Under the pieces are notes generated by a model, which worked only from the letters and a program-made list of their open reading frames with translations, searched no databases and was not told the origin of the DNA. Of a stretch of DNA of 64,000 nt, positions 8,088 to 18,136 are shown piece after piece; positions within the stretch are counted from its first letter, which is position 1, and every line of letters starts with the position of its first letter. The translations under genes and the position numbers were made by a program. The DNA is taken from assembly GCA_918797485.1 (NCBI GenBank), contig CAKKNE010000004.1, forward strand, positions 4,650,001-4,714,000, read 5' to 3'. The stretch is from Pelagomonas calceolata (lineage: Eukaryota > Sar > Pelagophyceae > Pelagomonadales > Pelagomonadaceae).

Positions 8088-11000
8088 CTACCGGTCCACC
8101 GTCGTCGCCGCGAGCACGAGCCGCTCGATGGCCTCGTAGCTAAAGTTCGCCAGGTCGAAGGTCAGGTCGTCGAGGAACGGCGGGGACGCGTCGAAGGCGC
8201 GCCGCGCCGCGTCCCTCGGAGAATGCCGCCGCGCGTAGAGCGCCGCAGCTCTCTGCAACAACTCCAACAACCTATTGGCCACGTCAGATCTAGTTGTAGA
8301 CGGCACGGACGCCAGCAAGGCCCGCGCGTCGTCCGGGTCCGCGGCCTCGGCCCGCGCCCGCGCCAGCAGCAATTGCCGCAACCGCGCCATCCACCTACAT
8401 AAATCCACCGCAACATGCAGCTCGTCCACGACGCGCCGCAGCCGCGCCGTCGCGGAGTCGCCGTCATCATTGGAATCCATCGCTTCGGCAGAAGCCGACC
8501 TGGAGGGAGGCGGCGGCAGGCCGCCGTCGTCGTCGCCCGCGACGCGCTCGAAGTCGACGAAGAACCCCAATTCATCATGATGCCACTTCCAGACCGACGC
8601 CGGGTCGACCGGCGCCGCCCCGTCCCAGTACCTCGTCCTCAAAAGCTCGGACAGCCGCCGGTGGTGCGCTCTCAAAGTCGCGGCTCGGTGGTCGTCGTGG
8701 GCCGCGCGGAAGGCCTCCTCCGCTAAAATTGTCAAAGCGCGCGTCGCGGCCGCGGCCCCGCCGGCGCACGGCGGCCAGAGTAGAGCTTCGTCGTACGCGT
8801 CCTGCGCGTACAGGGCCTCGCCCTCCGATCCCGGGAAGTGCTCGCCTCTTTGGCACTCCGCTAATAGTGACGTGCCCCGCCCGTCGCCGTTATTATCTCT
8901 CCTTTCATTTCTGCCGCACACTACTCCAGCAGCAGCCGCCGCCAGCCTTCTACGAGGCGCGTCGGCGTCGTGCGCGTCGGCGGCCGACGTTTCTCTCCTG
9001 GGAGGGTCCAACCTCCACAAATGAGCGGCCGTCAGCGCCTCGAGCTCCGCCTGGCCCAGCGACCGCCCGCCGCCCGCCGCCGGGGCGTCGGCGCCCGCGT
9101 CCGCGCGCCAAGCTAAACCCGCCCCGAGCAGCGCTGTCGCATCCGCGAACGGCTTCGGGAATGCTGGTGAAGGCGCCCGGTCGCCGAGCGGCGCGCTTCT
9201 TATAACCACACCGGCACCCCGCTCCGCCCGGCAGGCGCGCGCCGCCGCTACTAAGGAAGCGACGGCCGGCGCCTGCCGCAGAGCCGTCGCGTAGACCGCG
9301 TCCGCGCCGCCGCATATTAAAGCATCGGCCGCCGTCGCGCGGCGCCTTGCTAATTTAGCCCCGCCCGTGCCGTCGCCCGGCGGGCCGTCGAGAATTACTG
9401 CAATAGACGCTCGTTTCGATGCCCGCGAGCACGCGGCCTCGGCGTTTGAGGGAGCGCCCCACAGCCAGAGCGTCTCGACCGCGGCCGGTAAATTACTTGA
9501 GAGAGCTTCGCACACCTTCGTAGCCTTCGACGCCGATAATGACGAAGACACGCGCACCCCGAGCTGCGTCGCCCGATACCGTTCCGTGAGGGACTTTGCG
9601 CAGGCAACTGCTTCGTCCACGTTATCCGTATACACGCAGACCGTGGGAATGCAAGCAACGTGGCGCGCGCGGCACCGCGCACTCAGCGCCGCGCACGCGT
9701 CTAAACCCATACCTGGATCCGGGTCGCAATCCACATACCCATCACCGCCGTCGCACGAGTGCCACGGTAAGGGAGGGTCCTCGTCCGCCTCCTCCTGTAC
9801 TGGTACGGGCGCCCTAGAGAACCAGCCCCTCTGAACAGGTTCCGCCACCTCCTCCTCCTCTTGCCGGGGCCTTGCTTCCCGGTCCAACTGGTCGCAGCCC
9901 GCGTCGTCAGCTAAAATAAATAACGCGTTGCAGCGCCACGACGCCAAGCGCCGCGCGTCGTCGTCGATCTGGGCGTTCCGCGGGGCCGCGGCCCCCCGGC
10001 AATCGAGACACGCCGCCCTGACTAGAGCGTCGGGGCCGTCGTCGACCGCTAACGCCGGCAACCGAAAGGCCGGCAGGGCGTCGTCCTCGTCCTTGCCGCA
10101 CGACGCGTGGAATCTAAGTAGTTGTGCTAGCGTAGAGGCGCCATGTTTTAATCCAGCAGCGTCGTGGCCCACAACTGCAGCTACACCATCTCTAACTAAA
10201 ACGCGATAGCCCTCGGGCCCGCCCGTCGTCTTCGCGCAGACTCGCAACGACACGGAGTGCTCTTCATTAGCGGTGACGACTTTCACCCCAAATCTCGCGC
10301 CGACCTCCACTCTCAAAGTCCGCAAAGCCGCGTCGAACCGCGCATCATCTATGGAAGAGTGGACACCTACCGAAATCTCCGCACCTCTGAATTCTAATTC
10401 AGGGGCGCCTCGCAATAACCGGCACCGCCGCGGCGGCGGCCAGACCAATGGGGCTCTGCATCTCGCAGCGCCCTGGTCTTCCACGTCGACGCTTCGCTTG
10501 GGGGAGGGGGGGGGCGTGATCGTTTTCACCTCCTTCGCGGGCGTCGACACGGCGAGCGTCTTCTGGAGCGCGTCGTTTTTAGCAAGATCGGCCGGCAGTT
10601 TCCCCGCGTCAGGCCCGTCCGAAATTCTGAGGGACGCGTCGGCGCCGCCCCTTAACAATATTGAGACGCAATCAACATGACCGGCGCGCGCCGCCTCGTG
10701 GAGCGGCGTGACGCCGTCGTCGTTCGTGGCGCAGGGCTCGGCGCCGGCCGCGAGCAGCGCCTCCAGGGCCGCTTCCTGGCCGAAGGACGCCGCCCAGTGT
10801 AGAGGTGAGTCCCCTCCAAAAGTTGCTGCGTCGGAGAGGCGCGGTATCGAACCTAACAAAGCCAGTAGTTTCGTGACCTGTGTGGCAATCAAAATTTTAC
10901 GGCGCGTTCGCGCTGATTCGTCGCGTCGTCCTCCACGCCATCGACGCGACGCCTGCGTCGTCCTCCACGCCATCGACGCGACGCCTGCTCGATGTCGTGG

Positions 11001-11470
11001 CGATGCCGGTTCCTCGCTGCTCGAACGAGCCAGACGCACCCGACGCACTGGTTGATTTCCACACAGTTCGTGACCCTTCCCGCGTCCCCTAATGCGACCT
11101 GCTGCATAAGCTCGGCGTGGGCTGCAGCTCTACAGGCCGAGCCCTCCTCGAGCCACGATACGGGACTCGCCGCCGCGGGGATCGCACCTACTCTGAGCAA
11201 AGCGCGGACGGCGTCTACCTTGTTAGAACTGCAGGCCTTCTCGAGTAACGAAGCGTCGTCGTCGTTCCGCGCCGCGCCCAGCGCTTCGGCCAGGTCCTCG
11301 CCCGGCGCGAGCTTTTCTTTGAGCGCGGCGGCCGCGGACGCGACGATGTCCGCCCTACCATACTCGGCGGCCGCAAATAACACACGGTATTCTTCCGGGG
11401 GACCCTCCTCCTCGCCTTCCTGCGGCGGCTCCGCCTCGTCGGCGTAGCGTCCCTTGGCCTCGTCCGACAT
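8088..11470 (-). CDS. Ankyrin-repeat / GH20b-like fusion protein (ANK1 locus), one introner
   Basis: Exon 1 is 11470-11075, exon 2 is 10877-8088, joined in phase 0, giving about 1,061 residues. Residues 1-130 are an Asp/Glu/Ala-rich N-terminal domain shared with the paralogue at 15986-16906. Residues 133-235 hold two clear ankyrin repeats (GGDSPLHWAASFGQEAALEA and DGVTPLHEAARAGHVDCVSI). After a proline linker, GYRVLVRDGVAAVVGHDAAG and LKHGASTLAQLL fit the non-catalytic GH20b fold of beta-N-acetylhexosaminidases. The following TIM-barrel-like region lacks the HxGGDE motif (LICGGADAVYA is the nearest), so catalysis is doubtful. The join is supported by the intron-free paralogue, which reads GRVTKLL straight across. 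The fusion is unusual; function unknown. Confidence 0.78.
10878..11074 (-). mobile_element. Introner forming the intron of the ANK1 gene
   Basis: Element 10878-11066 (189 bp). In the sense strand it runs from CTGTGTGGAAATCAACCAG to TTTTGATTGCCACACAG, with one mismatch between the 15-bp ends. Target duplication TTCGTGAC (plus strand) at 10870-10877 and 11067-11074, perfect. The intron is 197 nt, so retention would shift the frame. The inside carries a tandem duplication of a 32-bp unit (10924-10955 and 10956-10987) containing CTCCACGCCATCGACGCGAC. Orientation A, as in the RING gene. The paralogue at 16.5 kb has no insertion here. Confidence 0.93.
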
Positions 11471-11756
11471 CGTACGCGTAGCAGGAGCTGTTTACGTGCA
11501 GTTTGATGCGTCGGCGCGACGCCGGAGAGGATTCACGCGCTGCCTGGTCTTAGCACTGGCTGTCGCGGGCCTCGATGCAGCCCGACGCCGATCGCAGTTG
11601 TTTGCCGGCACGCGCCGCCGGTGCGCTAGCAACGGATATCCCCCGTCCCTGGCAGCTTACGTGGGTCGCCACTGGCCCACAGGATCGTGCAAAGCACGTC
11701 CGTTGCCTGTTCGTTTTGGCAGGCTTGTGGTGAACTATTAATTTTTTTGGGCTGAG

Positions 11757-11778
11757 GCTAGTATAGTACTACGCTAGC
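11757..11778. repeat. GCTAG...CTAGC inverted repeat (TATAGTACTAC type)
   Basis: Arms GCTAG 11757-11761 and CTAGC 11774-11778 around TATAGTACTAC. The same sequence recurs at 17095-17116 in the other arm of the segmental duplication. It lies 287 bp upstream of the ANK1 start. Confidence 0.7.
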
Positions 11779-11825
11779 ACCGAACCCTAGGAGGTATAGG
11801 CATCGTATGAAATTCTTACTTACAT

Positions 11826-11910
11826 CAAATAAGACGCATGCCCTCGTCGCCGCGGCGCCGCTTGGGGTGCCCGGACGATCGAGACGGCAATCTTGCCCGC
11901 CTGGTACGAG
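11826..11910 (-). pseudogene. Truncated copy of the 3' end of the 17162-18136 gene
   Basis: Matches 17168-17243 almost base for base (AAGACGCATGCCCTCGTCGC onwards) but has lost 5 bp in the GATCGTGTTCTCCGG region, and the similarity stops after GCCCGCCT. Only the last 25 or so codons of the gene are present. It is the distal end of the segmental duplication carrying the ankyrin locus, so it is a dead fragment. Confidence 0.75.
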
Positions 11911-12983
11911 CTCGTAGCAATTGCCGCACCCATAAGACGAGGACCATATCACTCAAATTCTTGTTCAACAACCCGTGTATCTGAATAAGCACTTCCGTCT
12001 TCATCCTACGAGATCCTTCGTGGTTTCCGGGAGGAGTCTCCTGAGTAGTTCCCTTCTCGCGTCGGCGCAGCCGCGGAGGTGTCGCGACGGCGGCCGCTCC
12101 GCTTTTGGCATTTCAGAGATCCCCAGGTAGCGCTCGGGCACGTCACAAGTGTCAATTCAACTCAAACAGTGTGCACTAAAAAACAATTCAGGCAGCTGCA
12201 GAATCGTTGCTGCGGCAACACGCAGCGCCTGCGCGCAGCCGGCGTGGCGTGGACGCAATGGCAGTGCGGCAACGCCTCGACGCCATCGCCACGGCGCCGC
12301 GAGCGCGGGCGCTCCTAGTCCTGGCGTGCTGTCTCTTCAGATGCTGCCCCATGGGCTCCCGCTGGAGCAGCGGCAGAGCCGCGCGCTGGGGTCACGATAG
12401 ACAGCGCAGCGGCCGCGCGCGGTGGGCCACGACGTCGCGGGCTTACGCCGGGCGCAGAAGATGGACGCGGCTTGTCGGCGCGCACATCGATAGCGCGCCG
12501 CCGCGGCTTGACTCTGACAGCCAAGCCGCGGTTGCTGTGTTTTATTGTGATGTCGTTTCCGTAAATGCCGTTCTCGCCGAATTTCGCTCGTCTTGCTCGA
12601 AAACTCGAAAAACCCGACACAAAAGACCTGAACCATTCCCTGTCAACAAGAACACAGTGCGCAAGCCACACAGATCGCAGCTGCGTCTGGTGAGGCAACG
12701 ATACATCTGTTCGGATACCTGGCGAAATCGTGAGCGAGCAGTACGGGCCGAAGGGACCTGTAGCCGCATTTTACAGCACATTTGGCCCTTGTGTGCCAGT
12801 GCTCTAGCGCGGGCGCACGCGGTCGCTGCGCGCCAAGCTCCCGCTGACAGTAGGACGCTGAACCACTGCTGCTGCGCTGCGGACGACACGTCGTGTTGTG
12901 CCGCAGGTGTCGAGACGCAGCCGCTCGACGCCGCCGCCGCTCACAAAAACACTTCAGCGGTCACGCGCGCGTCCGTCGACGCC

Positions 12984-15893
12984 ATGTCTCGCGGCCAAAA
13001 GCGCGCCTCGACGCGGCCGCCGGGCATGCTGAGTGCGGAACAAAAAGCCAAAGTCGAACGAAGCATCACGGCCCAACGCGAGGCGCTCCTGGCGGAGCAC
13101 GGCAAGGCGACGGAGCTGCTGTCCCGCGAGGACGAGGGCTTCTTGGCGAGCATCGACGCGACGAACGTCGACGATGAGCGGCTCGCGAGCCTCTCGCAAG
13201 AAGATTTGAAGGGCCTCGGTCCGGACGACGGCGGCCGCGGCACGAGCCGGAGGGCCGTGCAACAGTACGTCCGGGACCGGCTCGCGCGCGCCGCGCAGCC
13301 GGACGAGGCCGGCGCCAAGGAAGAGAAGCGCGCCAAGTTACGGGAGGAGGGCGCGTTAGACCTCGAGCTCCCGGACCTCGGCCGGGCGGAGAAGGAGGCC
13401 GCGTGGCGCACGGCGCTCGTGGACCCGGCGTCGTTCGAGTTGAAGCTCCCCAGGAGCAAGTTCCTCGAGCGCACCGGCGGCTCTGGAAGTCATTTCTGGG
13501 ACCGCCTCTCGAGGGAGCGGGCCGCAGCGATGGCCGACGAGGCCCGGGGGCGCGGCGAATTGTGGAGGTCGACGCGCGAGCGTACTCATACGGCGTCCTA
13601 GAATTACGGTCTTTGAAGCATAGCGTCGACCTCCACGCCATCGACGCGACGTCCGCTCGACGGCGTGGCCCTCGTCCACTGGTCGACGTCCCCGCAGGCA
13701 CGGATACGGACTTCTATGATCCAGAGGACTACAACAAGGACGACGGCCAGGTGCCCTTCGGCAACCCCGGCGGCGTGAGCCCCGACTACTGGGGCTGCGG
13801 CGACCCCCGCTTCGACGCCATCATCGCCCTCTTGTTGGAGAAGATGTCGAAGGAGGAGTGGGCCCAGTTCGGGACGGAGTTCATCAAGATCGCCTGGACG
13901 CCCGAAATGTCCGAGGAGATGAAGCTGCGGGGCTTCATGCGGGTTCTGAGTCGGTGTCTGACGGTCGCCGCGGAGACGACGCGCGTGCACATTATGATCG
14001 TGTGCTTCCGAGTCCGAACTCTTCAGCCTGGAACGGTAGCGGCGCGTCGACCTTCACGCCATCGACGCGACGCGTTCACGCCGACGGTTCTCCGCGCAGG
14101 CCAAGGAGAAGCTCGAGGCCGAGCTGCGGAAGGAGCGCGCGGCGCGGCTCGCCGCCGAGGCGGCGGCGCGGCGCACGCCGCTCGGCGACGTGAACGCCGT
14201 CGCCGCGTCGGTCGCGGCGACCTGCGGCGACGCGCGCGGCGCGCTGCCCGTCGACGACGTCGCGGCGCCGGCCGACGCTTTAGATGGTGACCCGCCGATG
14301 CGCGTCGCGGCGCGCGCGGCGCCGCGCGTCGTCGCGGCTTCGGCGTTTGGCGGTGCTGCGGGCGGCGACGTGCCGCCCGAGAAGCCCCGCGCCGATCTAC
14401 TCGATGGTGCCCGCGCGCTCGACGCTTTAGATGATCCGACGGCGGGCGCCTCTGACGAGACGTTGCGCTTATTGCCGTCGCCCGCGCTCCAGGCGCTCGC
14501 TGCTTCGGACGCCTCGGCGTCTTCTCAGCGCGGCGCGCCCGTCGCTTCGTTAGATGGGCCTTCCCTGACGCGCGGAGCGCCTGAATCGGCGGCCTTCGGC
14601 GGCTCGGACGCGCTCATGCCTCCACTGCGGCGCGCCGACGACGATGATGATGACGACGACGACGACCCCCTCACGGCGGCGGTGCGCAAAGCCGAAGCGA
14701 AGCCCGAAACTCCAGAGGCTCGGGAGGCTCTGAACGATCTACCGCCGGGGAAGACGCCTTCGAGCGGCCTCGCGGCCCTGTTACTGCGCTTCAATTTATT
14801 TGCGGTCATCAAGGAGACGTGCTCGGTCGTCGGCGGTTCTCTGATTGACGATTTGGAGGAGTTAGACCAGGAGAAGCGGAAGGAGAGAGGAGGTGGCGGC
14901 TGGCCCATTAAATTCTACATCTACAAGATCGTCTTGTTCGCGGCGCAGATGGCTCTCATCTACGGGGACGTCCGCTTCGGGGACATGGGCATCAGCATCT
15001 TCCGGTGCGTCTTCGGCCGCTATTGCCTCGCAAAGATCTTGTGGGTGGGCAAAAAGACGATGCTGGACGCGATAAAGATGCAGGTGCCGCTGCTCTGGGT
15101 GCCTCTGGAGGTGCGAGCCGAGGACCTGCACCTGCTGCCGTCGTGGGTCCGCGTCGCGTTCCCGCGGGGCCTGCGCTTCGACTCGATCGCGGTGATCAAG
15201 GCGCTCCTGCAGCGGTCGAACGGCTTGTTCTTCGACTGCAAGTGCTTGCTCTGGTCCAGCGTCGCCGGCGTCGCCGCCTCGGGCACGGCGCTCGCGCTCA
15301 CAACGGCCTGCGTCGCGCCGCGCCGCGCGAAGCGCTCGCGGGCGCTCGTGTCGTCTTCGGCGCCGGGCGGCTCTTCTGATGCGGTGTCGTCGCTCTTTTC
15401 GGCGGGCGTCGACTACGCGGCCATCGATTTCTCCTCGCTCCCGACGTGCGCGCGGCGCGGCTCGGCGCTCCTGTCTTCGCAGCTCGGGTTCCCGCTCTCG
15501 GCGTCGGTGCCTTTCTTCTACATCCGCTTCCACAAGCCGAACTCTTCGAAGCTCACGGAGTGGTTCCTCGTCGACGACCTGGGGTCTGTCGCGCCGGAGC
15601 TCAACCGCCATCGGGTCTGGGACACCATGCCCGCCTGGGTCCTCTCATCCAAGACGCTGCGCGCGCTCGCGGCCGGCGCGGCCCTGATCTTCCGCGGGAT
15701 GGACGTCCGCGAGGTCGCGACGTCGCCTCAATCGCTCCTGGAGGTCTTCGATCCGACGATCGAGTGCAAACACAACTACACCTACACGATCTGGGCCGGC
15801 GTCGACTTCGTCATCTTGCTGCCGGACGGCCGCGTGCTCGACAAGCGGCTCTTCCTCCTCGAGCTCCTCAAGGCCTACGCGGACGCGGCCTGA
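12984..15893 (+). CDS. Three-exon protein of unknown function
   Basis: Exons 12984-13581, 13698 to about 13984 (or 13999), and 14100-15893; about 890 residues. The ATG at 12984 (MSRGQKRAS) is chosen because upstream sequence is low-complexity; the frame is open further 5'. The first junction is phase 1 and the second phase 0, and both keep the frame. Seen: charged helical N-terminus (EQKAKVERSITAQREALLAE), an acidic Asp run (DDDDDDDDDD), an Ala-rich middle with several LDG/LDALDD repeats, and a more hydrophobic C-terminal half (WPIKFYIYKIVLFAAQMALI, GLFFDCKCLLWSSVAGVAAS) with conserved-looking W and F residues. I do not recognise the family. The second donor is unresolved. Confidence 0.6.
13582..13697 (+). 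mobile_element. Intron with introner core, terminal repeats not recognisable
   Basis: GT at 13582, AG at 13696-13697, 116 nt, phase 1. It contains GCGTCGACCTCCACGCCATC followed by GACGCGACG, the same core as the introners. The first bases GTACTCATACGG resemble GCACGGATACGG at the start of the next exon (9 of 12), a possible decayed target duplication. The canonical CTGTGTGG ends are absent. The exon just upstream (13563-13577) is complementary to part of the core. Confidence 0.6.
13985..14099 (+). mobile_element. Second intron with introner core (donor uncertain)
   Basis: The acceptor is CCGCGCAG ending at 14099. Donor GT at 13985 or 14000; both keep phase 0. The intron carries GCGTCGACCTTCACGCCATC followed by GACGCGACG, almost the same core as the intron 400 bp upstream. 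No clear target duplication or terminal repeat, so this is an older or different subfamily. Confidence 0.5.
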
Positions 15894-15985
15894 GCTCTTC
15901 CTCTGACACGCGAAGCATAAGTTGCTTTGTCTTCTCTTACTATCTACTTCTATTACTTCTACTACACATAACATGTATCCTGGTG

Positions 15986-16906
15986 TCAAACGAGCAGGGA
16001 CGCTCGACGACCTCCGCGAGGCCGTGAAGACGCTCGAAGACGCGGACCGGATCGCGCGATGCGTGCTCGGCGCGCACCCGCTCGTCGCGGATTTTGAGGT
16101 CGCGCTGCGAGACGCGCGAGCCGCACTCCGCGCCCGTGAAACGCAGTCGCTGTCGTGATCGTCTTGACCTGCTGTGCGGGTGCGGCGACGGCGAGCTCGG
16201 GCATGTCGCCCTTCGCGAGGTCGGCCGGCAGCTTCCCGGCGTCGGGGCCGTCCGAAATGCGCAGGGCGGCGTCGGCGCCGCCCTTTAACAGTAGGGAGAC
16301 GCAATCAACATGACCGGCGCGCGCGGCTTCATGCAAGGGTGTAACGCCGTCGTCGTTCCCGGCGTTGGCGTCGGCGCCGGCCGCCAATAAGGCTTCCAGG
16401 GCCGTTTCCTGGCCGAAGGACGCCGCCCAGTGTAGAGGCGAGTCTCCCCCAAACGTCGCCGCGTCGGAGAGGCGCGGGATGGGACCGAGCAGCCTCAAGA
16501 GCTTGGTCACCCTTCCAGCATCTCCTAACGCGACCTGCTGCATGAGCTCGGCGTGCGCCGCAGCTCTACAGGCCGAGCCCTCCTCGAGCCACGCTACGGG
16601 AGTTGATGCGGCAGGTATGGCGCCGACTCTGAGCAAGGCCCGCACGGCGTCGACCTTGTTGCTACTGCAGGCCTTTTCGAGGAGCGACGCGTCGTCGTCG
16701 TTCCGCGCCGCGCCCAAGGCTTCGGCCAGGTCCTCGCCCGGCGCGAGTTTTTCTTTCAGCGCGGCGGCCGCGGACGCGACGATGTCCGCGCGGCCGTACT
16801 CGGCGGCCGCGAAGAGGACGCGGTACTCTTCCGGGGGACCCTCCTCTTCTGCCTGCTCGGGCGGCGTTTCTTTATCGGCGTAGCGGCCCTTGGCGTCGTC
16901 CGACAT
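15986..16906 (-). CDS. Truncated ankyrin paralogue without intron (ANK2 locus)
   Basis: Single exon, 306 residues. Residues 1 to about 250 match the ANK1 protein closely (GPPEEYRVLFAAAEYGRADI, LLEKACSSNKVDAVRALLRV and both ankyrin repeats). Similarity ends at VKTIT (plus position about 16155); the last 55 residues are Arg/Ala-rich, unrelated, and antisense to a small plus-strand reading frame. The GH20b part is absent. The site holding the introner in ANK1 is uninterrupted here (GRVTKLLRLLG). It is therefore a partial duplicate with a readthrough tail; it may still be expressed as a small ankyrin protein or may be decaying. Confidence 0.72.
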   Translation of the reverse strand: MSDDAKGRYADKETPPEQAEEEGPPEEYRVLFAAAEYGRADIVASAAAALKEKLAPGEDLAEALGAARNDDDASLLEKACSSNKVDAVRALLRVGAIPAASTPVAWLEEGSACRAAAHAELMQQVALGDAGRVTKLLRLLGPIPRLSDAATFGGDSPLHWAASFGQETALEALLAAGADANAGNDDGVTPLHEAARAGHVDCVSLLLKGGADAALRISDGPDAGKLPADLAKGDMPELAVAAPAQQVKTITTATAFHGRGVRLARLAARPQNPRRAGARRARIARSGPRLRASSRPRGGRRASLLV

Positions 16907-17245
16907 TGTCGCGGCCTCGATGCAGCCCGATGCCGATCAGAGTTGTTTGCCGGCACACGCCGTCGGTTCGCGCTTAAAACCTGCGAGCCGTTGTTGGCAG
17001 CTTAGGTGGCGTGCCGCTTACCCCCACACGATCGTGACTATGCACGGTTGCCCTGTTTTTTAGCAGCCTGGGCAAAAACGATGATTTTTTTCAGGCTAGT
17101 ATAGTACTACGCTAGCAATATGTGAAATTCTTGCTTGCTTAAGAATAATTCTTACTCACGTCTAAAGAAGACGCATGCCCTCGTCGCCGCGGCGCCGCTT
17201 GGGGTGCCCGGAGAACACGATCGAGACGGCAATCTTGCCCGCCTC
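16155..17245. repeat. Segmental duplication, arm 2 (partner about 10516-11910)
   Basis: About 1.1 kb in this arm, about 1.2 kb in the other once the introner is removed. It covers the 5' two-thirds of the ankyrin coding region, its upstream flank including GATGCAGCCCGA and AGTTGTTTGCCGGCA, the GCTAG...CTAGC repeat, and the last codons of the next gene. Arms are in the same orientation, about 5.5 kb apart. Confidence 0.85.
17095..17116. repeat. GCTAG...CTAGC inverted repeat (TATAGTACTAC type)
   Basis: Same sequence as 11757-11778. It lies 189 bp upstream of the ANK2 start and near the 3' end of the following minus-strand gene. Confidence 0.7.
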
Positions 17246-18136
17246 GAGGCCGCGCCCGCCCGAGGCATTGACCGTGGCGAACGCCGCGTGCAGGAAGCGG
17301 ACCTCCTCGGCGGACAGGTGGTTCTCGTCGCCGGAGAGGTCGGCGCAGCCCGCGGGGAGGAGGGGGAGGGCGCCGGCGCCGACGGCGTCCATTAAGACGG
17401 CGCCGCGCGCGACGCCCACGATGCGCGTCCAGCGGCGCTTGAAGCTGAAGAAGCCCTTGAACCGCCCGCGCCCCATGTGCCCGTTCGCCGCGACGAAGAG
17501 CAGGTCGCGGTCGTTGCAGTCGGCGGCCGGGACTATCAGGCGCTTGACTCGGGCGCGCGCGACGGCCCGCAAGCGAGAGTCCACGTGCAAACCGCCCTTG
17601 AAGTTCGTGCCGTCGTAGCCGTAGATCATGAAGTGGATGCACGAGGGGCTCAGGTCGTCGACGCGCTTGGAAGTAGCCACGACAGTATCGAGCCACTCCG
17701 TCACGACCGTGCCGGTCTTGTACAACCACTGCTCCGTCTCGTCGAGCTCGTCCATGTTCTTGCCGCGGTCCGTGGCCCGGCGCCAGCGCCGCATCTGCCG
17801 CTCCACGTCCGCGCGCAGGCCTCCATCAGCGGCGCCCCACTGAACCGACACATACCCTTCGCGCCAGACCGCACCACCAGAGGCGCTGCCGGGGCTCGGG
17901 CCGTCGTAGGGGCCGCCCGGTTCGCAGCCCACGAAGAACGCGAAGAAAAGCCAGAAGTCCTTGGACACGATCGGGCACTCGTAGACGCCCGCGCGGCTTG
18001 TGAAGAAGCCCTTCAGCCGCGCGTCGCAGGCGAACGCGTCATTGGTGACGTTGTAATCAGTGTTTCTTCCGCCGCCAGGGACCGCCGGACGTAACGCGTT
18101 GAGCGCGAGCCGGATGGCTTTAAAGGCTTGCACCAT
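17162..18136 (-). CDS. Conserved-looking protein of unknown function
   Basis: Single exon, 324 residues, ATG at 18136, stop at 17162. No signal peptide or membrane segment. Visible pieces are DFWLFFAFFVGCEPGGPYDG, IHFMIYGYDGTNFKGGLHVD, RVKRLIVPAADCNDRDLLFV and RRWTRIVGVARGAVLMDAVG. GGLHVDS and the hydrophobic strands recall cupin or 2OG-oxygenase folds, but I cannot place the metal ligands with confidence. Its 3' end is copied as a relic at 11.83-11.91 kb. Function unknown. Confidence 0.65.
   Translation of the reverse strand: MVQAFKAIRLALNALRPAVPGGGRNTDYNVTNDAFACDARLKGFFTSRAGVYECPIVSKDFWLFFAFFVGCEPGGPYDGPSPGSASGGAVWREGYVSVQWGAADGGLRADVERQMRRWRRATDRGKNMDELDETEQWLYKTGTVVTEWLDTVVATSKRVDDLSPSCIHFMIYGYDGTNFKGGLHVDSRLRAVARARVKRLIVPAADCNDRDLLFVAANGHMGRGRFKGFFSFKRRWTRIVGVARGAVLMDAVGAGALPLLPAGCADLSGDENHLSAEEVRFLHAAFATVNASGGRGLEAGKIAVSIVFSGHPKRRRGDEGMRLL

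Larger units (their letters stand above)
11471..12983. other. 1.5-kb intergenic region with a duplicated gene-tail relic
   Basis: Upstream of the ANK1 gene (minus) and the three-exon gene (plus). Positions 11471-11780 resemble 16907-17120, the matching flank of the second ankyrin copy. A relic of the neighbouring gene's 3' end lies at about 11826-11910. From 12000 to 12980 a plus-strand frame stays open for long stretches but is Arg/Ala-rich without recognisable domains; I treat it as 5' untranslated or spacer sequence. Confidence 0.5.

Noticed and set aside
12207-12983. Upstream extension of the three-exon gene
   Set aside because: The frame is open, but the residues are Arg/Cys/Ala-rich without any motif and start at a non-ATG codon; the ATG at 12984 begins the sensible protein.
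15973-16158. Small plus-strand ORF (MYPGVKRAGTLDDLREAVKT...)
   Set aside because: It has a plausible helical composition, but overlaps the ANK2 tail on the other strand and cannot be told from chance in this GC-rich DNA. Either it or the ANK2 tail could be the real coding strand there.
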